From Takifugu bimaculatus (lineage: Eukaryota > Chordata > Actinopteri > Tetraodontiformes > Tetraodontidae): a DNA stretch of 64,000 bases. The position numbers were made by a program, and so were the translations under genes. The stretch lies in the NCBI GenBank assembly GCA_004026145.2, contig CP034986.1, positions 7,556,929-7,620,928 of the forward strand, read 5' to 3'. A model generated the notes under the pieces. The model saw nothing but the letters and a program-made list of their open reading frames with translations, was not told the DNA's origin and did not search any database. This document shows, in pieces, positions 20,738 through 32,100 of the stretch; the first letter of the stretch is position 1; each line of letters opens with the position of its first letter.

Positions 20738-23700
20738 GGCCCACCGCAGCTCCCTCTCAGGCGGGAGTCAGAGGTAAAGTGCAGTGAAGGGAGGAAAAGG
20801 TTTAAACAGGGTAAGGAATGGCTAGACAGCAGACATCAGCAGATGCATAAATAGAAGTTTTTGGTTTTCGATTGGTCACAGCTGGAATTCTGCTCCACCT
20901 ACCAAACAGTTCTGTCACCATTTGGCCGTTATTGTGTTAACCTTTAAACAAGACCCAGTGCCTGTCTGTGCATCTCTTTGCCCTTCTCTTTTAAACCCGA
21001 GGTCGGCAACCAAAGTACCAGCTGCTCAGCCTCGCGTTGATCCCTTGACCTATCAACTTTGACCTTTGTGAGACACGCCCCCCCACGTGTGCTCTCTTTC
21101 GAATTAATGACCAGTAAGCCTTATTTGAACCACCTGACATATTTATGAGGACCTAACCTCAACAAGCTTCTCCTTCTTTCAGATGAACCGCCCTTTGCCT
21201 CCAGCTGGAACCTACCCTCTCTGTCAAAAGTTCCTTTTTAAAATGAGCTTGAAAGATAGATTAACTTATCCCCAGAGCGCCTTCTGATTATGGACAAATC
21301 ATACTTTGGTGTTGAGTGATGTTTGATTTTGTGTCACGGATGGTTCGAGCAAATTGAGGCTGGTGGTGGTGCTTTTGTGTGACGGAATGACCCCTTTCCC
21401 CTGGATCTTTTGAGCCGCTTCGGTGTCAGCTTGCTATACTAGAAACTCTGTGATCTCTTCATATTGTAATGCAAATATGATTGTTCACCTTCGGGTGTCC
21501 TGGCCATGATCACGACCCCTGCTGATTAAGAGGTTTTCTCGCTATATTCAGACGTGAGGCCCTTCCAGATTTTATGACAGGGGGCCGCTGAATTAAATCC
21601 GCCGGCCGAAATGCAGACATTAGTAGTCACAGCTACAGCTCCTCTGGGCTGGACCTTAAGTCAGTTGCAGCTGAACAGCCTCCAAATAATATTGCCCTAC
21701 CCCAGTGTGGTAATGGCCACCACCTCACTTCATTAACCTTGTGGGGGTTAAAGTCTCCCTACTGCCCTCGGTGATGTCATGTTCTGTCATGGGAGCTCAG
21801 GTGGGGGGGGTCACTGACTGTGAGATCTGTGTGTGTACTTGGCACTATAAAGGGAGGAGGAAGACAAGGGGGATCCTATTTGTTTGTTTTGCCCTCCAGA
21901 CGTGTCCGAGAGCAGATTAAGGGGTTTAACTCGGGGGGGTTGCGGGCTCGGGTGGGGGGTGGGGTGGGGGGGGATACACAGGCTTCAACCATTTACATAA
22001 AACACAATGAGGGGGTCAGAGATATCAAGAAGTTTTCCTTTGAGGTGAAAGGAACCTGCAGTGGAAGGTGGGTGGATAGGCAGATTGGCTGAACTGAATG
22101 AGGGATGAAGGGGAAAAGAAGACAGGAAGAGATGTGTTGACACAATGCTACCTCCTCCAGCCGTCTGATCTTCTCTGATGTTTAAGTGCTAATCCCAACT
22201 TTATGCACCAACAGCATTAAGGACCTCAAATCTTGAAGCTTTGCCAGCTCCTGCACGCAATGGCTTTTCCTGGAGAACAGCAGCTTCTTTGTTAGCAAGT
22301 GGAATTCCTCTCATCGCTGTGCTATTTTAAAGTGTTCGTTATTTTGATTTAGTCTGGGCTACCTTTTTTTTTCTTTTAATAAAATGTGGTTAGCGACTGG
22401 CACATTGATATGCATCGTGTGCAGGTTGTGTTGAGCAGGAAGCATTTTCTGCCAAAATTATTTATTGGAATTGATCAAGAAACACAATGAAAACCCTGCA
22501 CTGAATCAAATGTTATCATGTAATGTTTTGAAATATTTTCAGAAAAATAAAGACCCGATTTGGAGCTTTACCCGCTGCCTCAACGCGAGCTAAATGATTA
22601 ATTAACACCACCACCTCTGCCACCAAACACCAGGCTGCCACACGGATGCATGCTGCATGTGTAATTTTGCTGGGGTTAAGAGGAAGAAGGTGGGGGTGAG
22701 GGTGCGCAAGCTGCAAACAAACGAATGAACGCCAAGCTCAAATTCAACCGCAGGTTGCCGACGCTGAGCCCCGGGCCTACCGTGGTGTGCCTCTTTTGTA
22801 ATGTATATCAAGTTCACCAAGGGCCTTTTCATCTGACACGCCATTGTTAAGGGAGGCTAGTCACTGTTCTATTCCGCTCATGGCCCCGCCCACCCGACAC
22901 GGGAGCAGGTTGCTGTGCAATTGTTTTATGGAAATGTACGCGGGCCTGGTCGGGTGTCTGCCAGGCGAGAAACTGAAGGGAGGGTGGATTCTCTGTGTCT
23001 GTGTACAGACACATGGTGGCTGGGGCGGTGGTGGATGTGACGCCGACCCTTTCGAACGCCCCTGACCCTGAGCAGATGGCGAGGCAGGGTCCCTCCGCTG
23101 AGCCAGAATTAATAGCGTGTGCCATGTCACATTGTCTAAGAAGGCCCTGCTGACAACCCCCCCCCCCCTCCCCACTCTTATCCTGATTTTTCCACCCCTC
23201 CCATCCTCCCTCCCTGTCTGCCTCTTGCTTACCTTTCTCGTTTTTATCTCCATTTTTACCTTTTTTCAACTTGTCCCCTTTTCTCGTGGCCTTTTTCAGT
23301 AACCCCCAGTACATCATGTCACTTGTCTCTTCCTCGTGCCCCCTCCTCTTTTCCCAGCCTCCCCACAGAGTGCCTACTCTTGCAGGCACTCGTTTGCTCA
23401 TTCATTCACCCATTCACTCATTCATTTATTCACGTGTATCTCATTCATCCCTCTTTTTAACAGATACTCATTCACAGGTTTGCCCACTCGCCGAGGCTTT
23501 ATCAGAGGACAATCAAGGCACCTGCGGTTCTAAAGATCCCCCGCTGAATGCCTGCCACCCCATTTCCTCACCCGTCTGTTCACACCACTACTACTGTTCA
23601 CTCGCTCACTTCTTCTCGCATCCAGCCCCAGTCACGTGCTCATTGCAGATATTTTTTTCAGTTTCAGTCCACAGAAAAGCTTTTCACAAGCCCTCCTCCT

Positions 23701-26700
23701 TTTCACAAACTCCGTGTTGCAGCACGGACCGGGAGTCTGGGGCTGATTAATGATTAGGCCCTCACCAAAAAAGGTTCTTCAAAAATGATCAGATAGTGCA
23801 AAGGTGCAGGTGCAGGCTCAAGTGGCCCTTCCACAACCAAAGAAAAAAAAATGGGCCTCCTGTTAGCGGCCATATTTGCTTTTCTGTGATGTTAGCTGTT
23901 CGACTGTGCTCCCATTTTCTTCAATTTATTAAAAGATTAAATATTGCTTTCATTTCCTCCTGACTGCCGTTTATGCCATTCAGCTCAGTCTTCAATGCTT
24001 CATAATGATGGACCATGTGACCCCAGCTTCCCTCCATGGAGGTGTGGCCGTGGATGTCCACTATCTTATCTGTGGGTGTGGATCCCTCATAAATATTACC
24101 TCCTTCTTACTCCAGTAGGACGTCTGCCAAGAATAGGACAGCGGGTCAGGGCTGATACCACCCCCTCACTCCCAATCATCAGTCCTCTTCCTGCCCGCTG
24201 TCCCTCCCTCCCGCCCACCTCCAACGACCCCCGCCCTCATTGCTTCCATCTTCCTCCAGACAGACGGCACGGGAGACAGTGAGGAAGGCACAGGGGGTCA
24301 CGGCCTTAGCTGTGCGAGTCACGTGGTGTGCCTGCGTGCGCGTCTCTTCCGTGGCATCACCTCTTCCTCTTTGCGCGTGTCACGGAGGGTCTTACTCTTG
24401 CAGATGAAGCAAGCCCGGCAAAATGTTTGTGTGCGAGGGAGTGTGGGTGTTGGAAAAGCAAAGGTCAAGGTTTTAGAGGCTCACTTGGCAGAGGCTTGTC
24501 TTTCCAGACCTGCACCAGCCAAAAAGTAAAATAGTCTTCTTTAAACTGTATTTCCTGAACAGTCAAATTATTTAAGTGTAAATTGTTATCTTGGGCAATT
24601 TTCTTCATTCTTTTGGTTTGGAACTTGATTCGGTATCCCAAATTGGGATCGTTGCTACACCAACATAAGCTGTGGAGAGACTTGAGGTGAAAACTAGCAC
24701 TTTCCTTGGATTGAATGAAATTCTAAGGTCCAGGTTCTGCTGATGTTCTCACAACCTGCCTAGAAACCTTGGATGGATTTGGGTAAACTTTGGCAAGGGA
24801 CTAGAGTACGACCTGAAGCTCAGATCTCAGTCCAGATCAGACCACAAACCTTGATGTAGCCCAAAAGCTAAGGGGTTGGTTTTCAAGAAAAATCTGTAAA
24901 CATTCCAGCGATATATTTCATTAAAGTTGTAAAAAATTCTTTTTTTCTGGTTCAGGTTGAGCTGGCCAGGCTACTTCACACCCGTTAATAACTGCCAGTC
25001 AATCTCTGTGTCATAATAAAACAGCCTGTCACTTGCACTCATTAAAATAACATTAACATCCAGACTTCCAACATTATCAGGCTGCTTCTGCTGTAAGTCT
25101 CCACAAAAACTGTTGCTCCAGAAGTCTTAACTGACAAGAGCGGCAGGCCAAGGTAAATGACTTGTACTCTTAGTTTACCAAATTTGAACTTCCCAGGAGG
25201 GTTTTAATCAACTGCATGTCCTTACTTATGTTGGAAGGTTCCCTTGTTTTGACATTTTTGACCTTCTTTGTGATTAGTCTCTTAAGGTTTTGTATTTTGC
25301 AGCTGGTTTTTTGCCATCTTTTTCTGAGACCGTACTTTTAAAAACACTGGCCTGCGGCCTCAGCGACCGCGATTCAGAATCTTTGGGCCCAGGAGATGAA
25401 GTTTCAACCACATCCTGAGAACAATACACAATAGCTTGCGCAGAGGTCCGAGTTTTCATGCCGGCTGTGCTTCTTATTGTTTCCATAAATCATGGTGCAG
25501 AATGGTGAACATGAAAAGGGGGTCAGAGGGAGATTCTTTTTCAGGGGGTTGCATGGATCAAGGCAGAATTACCTAAGAACTTACAGTAGCACATTGGAAA
25601 CCAAGTACAGTAATCCAGAGGTGAGTCTGTATTGGGCTTTTACTCAAAACTTCTTGGGTTTCCAAGTGATGATACAAATTCCCTCCAACTACTCAATAAT
25701 GAGAGAAGTTTGTGTGATTTGAGTTCCGTCCTTCGCTAATGCTGATTCTTCGAAGAGGCTTCATTGAAATGTGCAGGGAGAAGGACTCGAGGAGTCGGCA
25801 TTCTGTATCCCGTCCCCTCTTTGCTCAACACTTGAAAAATGGGGATTTGTGCTCAGAGTGCCTCTGAAGGGAGTCTCAGTGGTGGCTGTTGAAGGATTGC
25901 AGAGTATTACCTCACCAACGACGCTCCATCTGGTCTGAGAATTGAAAGCAGAAACCTTTAAAGGAGCTTACAATGGAGGTCCCGAATAAATGCTGGTAAT
26001 TCCTCGTAAAGTGACTACCCTGTTATAAATACCATGTTTTAGCTGGTTTATTTACTTTAATGAGACAAGAATAAAAAAAGATTGGACCTGCACTTTAAGT
26101 ACACAGCTGGAAATATGACATTAGCTTTAAAAGTGGCCTTAACCTTAATGGAACTTTGAGAACTCAGATTAATCTTTTGAGATACACAAGTGTTGAAGCT
26201 TTGGTAGTTTTTTAAGACTATGTAAAAGAACTGAGCTAGCTGCTACGGCTTCTTAACCAAGCTCTCGTGTCATCCTGGAAAGGTTGGAACCAAGGTCTGC
26301 ATCTGCAGAGTTAAAGTCAGAAGTTGGGATTTCCCAGGTTCTTCTTAGTGACATCATCAGGAATGTTCCTGAAGTCAAAACTCTAACTTTACAATCCAAC
26401 ATGGCTGCATAACCCCACATGCCATTTATTACTAAGACCAACAAGATGTGTTGTTTTTGTGTTCATGCTGTCATGTAATGTGTTTATACTGGCTGACTAA
26501 CAAGCTAGCTAGCTTTCCCTTCTTTTGTAATTCAACCTATGCTTCATTTCACTATGACAGATTGTCAGGATAAATAGTTTTATGAATTCTGCTTTCATGT
26601 TGGACTGTGTTCAAATTACTCTCATGGTGAACTCTGCTTTTATAATTAAATGTCCTAACCTGGAGTTTAACGCTGTCAGTCCCGCAATTGTGTAACTGTA

Positions 26701-28800
26701 GAAGACAGGAAGCCAGATAGGAAAATTCCTCTTATTACAGAGCTGACTCCTCAGTTTAAAACACTTGGTAAACATGCTTGGCTCAGAGGTTTGTCCATAT
26801 GTTCTAGCTGTTTTTGTCTGTTGAAAACATTGAAAAGACAAAAGTGTCTCCTTACAAGGGTCCCGGATTAAACCCTTGAACTTTACAAATGTCCTTGTTG
26901 GAACTTTTGAGACCAAACCTTGCCAAATCTCCACAAAATTACATTAAAATATCTGATCTGATCCTCTGATTGTTGGTTCTTTCTGGAAAAAAGTACCCTC
27001 TGAGGACAAGAACATTTAATTTCAAGATATCTACAGTCTGAACTCCCCATGAACCTTACAGGTCCGTAGAAATGGGAATCATCCTTATTCCCTCAATCTC
27101 TCATCGTACGCCATTTATTTTCTTCTGCCGTCTTGGGGACCTAATTTTAATAGCAGCCGTGTGATATGAGGAGGGGGAGAAAGCCTGCCGCCGCTCTGTC
27201 TCCGACCACTCGTCCTCGTCTACCAAGCAGCGCCCTACCCTCTACTATGAACTCTGGAACACACCAACCAAAAATTATTCATTGGTGACTTTTAAGCATG
27301 TGACGTTTGCCAGTACTGTGATAAAGCACTGATGAATTATAATCTGAGTAATTTGGTTTTCTGTCCTTTGCTGCTGATATTGTCAGGCATTTCTCTTTCT
27401 TGACTTCTTTGTGCTGGTTTATGAACAGGTTATCCAGCGGTCTGACATTTGACCCCTGAGTTTCTCCGCTCTGGCCGTGTCTCCTCCGTTCAGGAAGTTT
27501 CACCATACTCCAGAGATGAGACAGAAAGCTGCAGATCAGGAAACTCGAGCTTCACTTCCTTAATTGACTCTCTTCACTCGCTCTGTTTCCCTTCCTCAAA
27601 TGTGAAGATTAAAAAAAAAAAGAAGAAATCCTTCCTCCTTTTATTGTGGAGTATGCGTTGCCGCTGCTGCCTCAGATAAACTGGATGTGAGAGTCAGCGG
27701 GGACAAAGTTACGTATTTGACCAACTAGTGTACGGGTCGACAGTATGTAGGTCAGGTTTCTGAGATAACAGAGGCCAATGATCTACTTATGCACGTCTTT
27801 TTATGCACGAGGGACAAGAATCGTTCCATCTAAATCTCTTGCTCCTTCTGAGCTGTGAGATTAAGCAGTCAAGTGAGTGGATTTAGAAGACCGGGGGCTT
27901 ACGGCTTAGTCCTGATTGCTCGAAATATGGCAGGGTCTCGATTGAAACTAATGTGTTTTATTGCGAATGAGACAATGAGGGGTGATGGACGACAGAAGAG
28001 GAGAAAGCTGCTTTTGTTTAATCTACCGTGGCCAGAAGTTCTGAGACAGAACAGTGGAGGTTGCGGTGTCAACTATTTCCTGCATTTAAACTCTACAAAT
28101 CTTCTGCGAGGCCCGTTGCTCTTATCTCGGGGGTTAAAAGTCCTGCCTCGGCGTTGCTGAACAAAGATGCTTAACAAATTCAAATGAAGGCTGCAGAGAC
28201 AACAACTACAGGACCTACATGAAGGTTTACGGCTCTCTGACCCCTCCCAGAAAAACAAGAAGGACTTGACCTGCTTGTCACACATACACGCGCCCAAATG
28301 TTTAGGACTGCTGTCTCAAGTGAGCAGTCAAAAATGAACCAACTAATAAAGATCCTTATTTCCTGAGCACGGTTGTCTTAAATAATAGCCTCCCTTGTAC
28401 TTTGGCCATGGTTTGGGGTAGGGAGGGTGGTCATGGGGCTCCCCAATGTGATGGCAGTGCACTAATCTGTCCTGTATGGCCCATTCACATGTGTTCACGC
28501 CATTGTTTCCACATTCTAAACAAGAACAATGTTACTCAAGGGAATCATAAATGCAGCCTGCTGAAATCCAACATTTATTTCCCTTCTCATTTAAAATGCA
28601 CCCCCCCCCCTCATCTTTTTCATTCTTTAAATGCAGACTAAAAAGTGATATTTTGGATGCAATCTCTTGCAGCCGTAAAGGCTGGAAACCACGTAGAGAC
28701 ACCATAAATAGACAAAATCTGTATACAAGCTTGGGAAAACCAAGGTTGTCCTCGCTTTTACTCATAAAAAGATTCGCTGCTGTAATTTATTACGCGTTAA

Positions 28801-29178
28801 ACACGTGGGAATAGTATTTCAACGCCACAAGATAAACAACCACTCCGCTCCGCCTGGATCTCGCGATAGGTGGCGCGTCCTCAGTGCTCGCCTATTGTGA
28901 GAGTTTTCCAAATCTCGCGCGGCTTCCGAAGTTTCCCACGCCTGTTGTTGTGGCGTCTGCCCTTTTCGCGCTCTCTCCCTCCCCCTTCCTCCCTCCCTCC
29001 CTCTCTCTCTCGCTCTCTCTCGCCCTCTCTCTCCCCCTCCCTCGTCTCACCCACCCCCTTTCTCTCCGTCTCCCTCGCCCTGCACCTCCAGTCTGCTTCT
29101 GTTGTCTCGGCGGATTGTTGGGCTGTGGGAGAGGAAGGATATCGCGAGTATTGGAGTTTTGGTGAGAGTTTGTGGAAG
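28801..29178 (+). promoter_or_regulatory. RBPJ: RBPJ promoter and 5' UTR
   Basis: This CpG-containing region precedes the RBPJ start. It holds two perfect CSL/RBPJ sites: CGTGGGAA at 28804-28811 and, inverted, TTCCCACG at 28933-28940. A TCTCGCGA core lies at 28859-28866 and a related ATCGCGAG near 29140, of the kind found in TATA-less vertebrate promoters. A pyrimidine-rich tract (28967-29090) probably lies in the 5' UTR. The transcription start is not visible from sequence alone. Confidence 0.6.
28967..29090. repeat. CT-rich polypyrimidine tract in the RBPJ leader
   Basis: CCCT and CTCTCTCG units dominate about 120 bp, with almost no A or G on the plus strand. Such tracts can adopt triplex structure. 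Confidence 0.8.
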
Positions 29179-32100
29179 ATGGCGCCTGTTGTGACAGGGT
29201 GAGTCTGAAATTCGGGGCTGCTCGCTGGGGAGCGGAGTTGGAGGAAAAGCGCAAGTTATGTCTGTGAAACTGCGAAATTCTGAGCCATGTGCTGCGCCCA
29301 GTGTTTTAACCCACGGGCTCAGTCGGTGGAAATTCTTTCTTCGTGACGGTGTGCTCGCCCGAGTGTTTTTGTTTGACTTTCTTTTGCCGGAGCTGACTGT
29401 TGCTGCAGTGTTTTGTGAGCTAGCCCCAGCTAAAGCGATACTTCACCCTCGGTGGTCTTTTTTTTCCCAGACAACGGAAAGCGGTTAGCTAGCAGGTTAG
29501 CCCGGGAGCGAAACACACTCACCGAGCGTTAAGCCCTCCGACCCCCCTGACTGAAAAGAATGTTTCTCCTTTATAAGTCATGGTCTTTCATCAGTTTTCG
29601 ATGCGTTTCGACGGGCAGCACGTTTGCGGATCGCGATCCGAGACTTAACGCAGCTAGCTGTCCGATAATGGACATTAGCTAGCGCTGTGTGACTGAAACA
29701 CGTTGCGGCTTTGTGAGGCATCCTCTGTGATAGTGCTTTTAAAATGTTAAGTGCCTTTATTGAGGTCGTGACATAGCTTTTTTGCGTTGCGGTAAATATT
29801 TAAACCAAGATCCGCCTCGCACTGTGAATATCGTGTACTTTTACGACTTCAGCCTCCTTGCTTGGGGGGGGGGGATAGAGACGCGATTTACTTTTTAAAC
29901 AAATAGGCTCAAACTCGGCTATCAGATTTTTAATTTCGCGATACTTTTGATTCAATTCGCTTATGCTGATCAGGTATAAATAACTATGCGGGAACGCATT
30001 AAATATAACAGCATGTTAAGTCGTTTATTTCTTTTTTTGCGCCTATATGTTTCACTTTATCTTTGAACCAACAGGATAGCTGTGCTACATATATAATAGT
30101 TTTGATGCGACATTTCAGCCTTTTTGCACGGCCTTTAGAAATTACAGCATATCAGAATAGATTACCTTTTACCGCCGCTTAATTTTGTTTTTCCACCATC
30201 ATTTGTTTGAATATGTGAGCGAGCTAATTGCACTTGCTGCCCCTGTGATATTTAATTGCAGCTCGGCTACAGTCATTAGTTCAACACAAATCCTTTTCCT
30301 TCTCTTTTGAGGCCGTAATCTCCACAGTTAAGTGACAGACGTTTGCTGGTCGTCCTGGAGGGGTGTGTGTGTCAGGGGAGAGGTTGGTGGGGTGGTTCGC
30401 CGTCCATGTTCATCTGGGGCTTTCCAGCAGGACAGGTTTTCAGTTTGGGGGGGGCAGCAGGGGGGTTGGCTGGGGGATGGAGGGGGGCAAGCCAGAGGGC
30501 AGAAGGGTCAGGTCTGGGTGGCTGGCCACCTGTCTAGATGATATCTCCAGATTCATCTTTGTTTTTTTGCAAAAGGGGGGGGGGTGTCCAGCGTAGCGGA
30601 CGCGTCCTGAGAGCTGAAAATTAGAGCCGGCGGGCTGCGTTTAAAGCAGCACAGGAGCCAGAAAAGTCGAATATTATTGTCTGGACGATTCACCAAGTCC
30701 TCCTCCGAACCAGTCTTCGGGGGGCTATGGGGCCGTTCATTTGGGCTGTTTTGGAAACGTGCAGTATCTTTGGCATCTTGCCTACATACATTGGAGGCCG
30801 GTGGTGTTTAGGTTACCAACAATGTAAATGTTCAGCGGTGATAACGGCCCGTGATGAATGCTGGGCGATGTTTTTTTTGGCTTCTTATCTCCGCAGGAGG
30901 TGAGCAGAGTCGGTGTTTTTGGTTCCAAACACATGTTGCCACATCACGAGCTGCATTAGCATGGACTTAGCTTCAGTTAACTTCCATCTTTAATTTCTCT
31001 AAGGATTTCCATCAATGATTAATCCTTCCTCCTCCAGATAACATTTTACTTTGTTCCAAACCCCCATTCTTTTCCACCCAACAAGGTGTATCAATGTTCT
31101 ACTCTCAACTTTCCAGAGACCTGATTGGAAAGAAACTTGTCTTATCACCTACCGTGTAGGTGTGGAGATCGGGGGGGGAGAAAGGCCCTGGCATTTGCTT
31201 TCGTAATGTCTTTGCCTGAGAAAACTGATGAAGTGATAGTTGAAAGAGCAGCTCTGTTCACCTGGGATGATAAAAGCATGAATCACTTATTTCAACACCG
31301 CTCTGCTGTTGCCCCGGGGGGCAAGAGTCTCCCCCGTAACACACACACCCGCGCACACACACATCCTCGTCTGAAAAGCCGAGCTTCTGTATCATTACCG
31401 CTGAGCCTTTCTCAGCGGCGCCATTTGCGGTCTTGTACGTATCTTATAGAACAATGTGGTCGAACGTGCAAGTGTACCGTGCGAGCGAGCGCGTTTGCAG
31501 TGCGCGCGCACAAGCATGCACGTGCGCCTCCATTCCCCGGGGTCCTCTCATCTTCCCGGCTTTGCTTTATGAAAGGAGCGGTTCAGAAAGACCAGCAGAT
31601 GTCGAAGCTCTGACCTTTCTGGTGGCGGCGGCTCGGGCTGGAGTTAAAAGGCACCCCGCCCCTCAAAGCGGCACCTCGGCGTCCGCACGCACGGACCCCC
31701 GCGTGCACGCTCCTACCTCGGGTCCCGTGCTGATGAATAGGTTAACGACAGATCACACACGCTGCCGGATCTGCTCTTTGCCTCGGCGTTTGCAGCCTCC
31801 AGAGCTGCAGAAATGTTCAAAGTGGACTATAAAAATGGGCGTTGTGTGGCCAGAGTGGCTCCGTTACACCCTGCAGATAGGCCGCAGCAAACAGCCTTAT
31901 TAATTAGTCATTTGAAACCACAACGGTTGTCTAATTGCCAACGCTGGCAGCTGTGGCCTTGTAGTTTCACTTCCCGGTCACGGCTGCACACATTTTCCGC
32001 GACTCGTGCAAGATGGCAGCGCCTGTTTTACCAAAACCTGGGTGGTTTGGGGAAGTGATTAGGCCGTCTTGTGTCAGTTTCATTCTTTGAAACCCAGGCA

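Larger units (their letters stand above)
15401..28800. other. Long gene-free intergenic region upstream of RBPJ
   Basis: About 13.4 kb without any supported exon. It contains several microsatellites, one tRNA-derived repeat fragment (17448-17508), a 24-bp palindrome (20714-20737) and AT-rich unique stretches with homeodomain or octamer-type motifs, for example ATGCAAAT at 21469-21476. Reading frames are short and interrupted, with no transposase or reverse-transcriptase motifs. It may hold RBPJ enhancers or non-coding transcripts, but I cannot show either. Confidence 0.4.

Noticed and set aside
22847..23401. 184-codon minus-strand open frame in the gene-free region
   Set aside because: It is low-complexity Gly/Lys/Glu-rich from a pyrimidine-rich stretch, with competing frames on the other strand and no family features.
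28892..29254. Minus-strand open frame through the RBPJ leader
   Set aside because: It is an artefact of the polypyrimidine tract, giving Glu/Arg/Gly repeats on the opposite strand.
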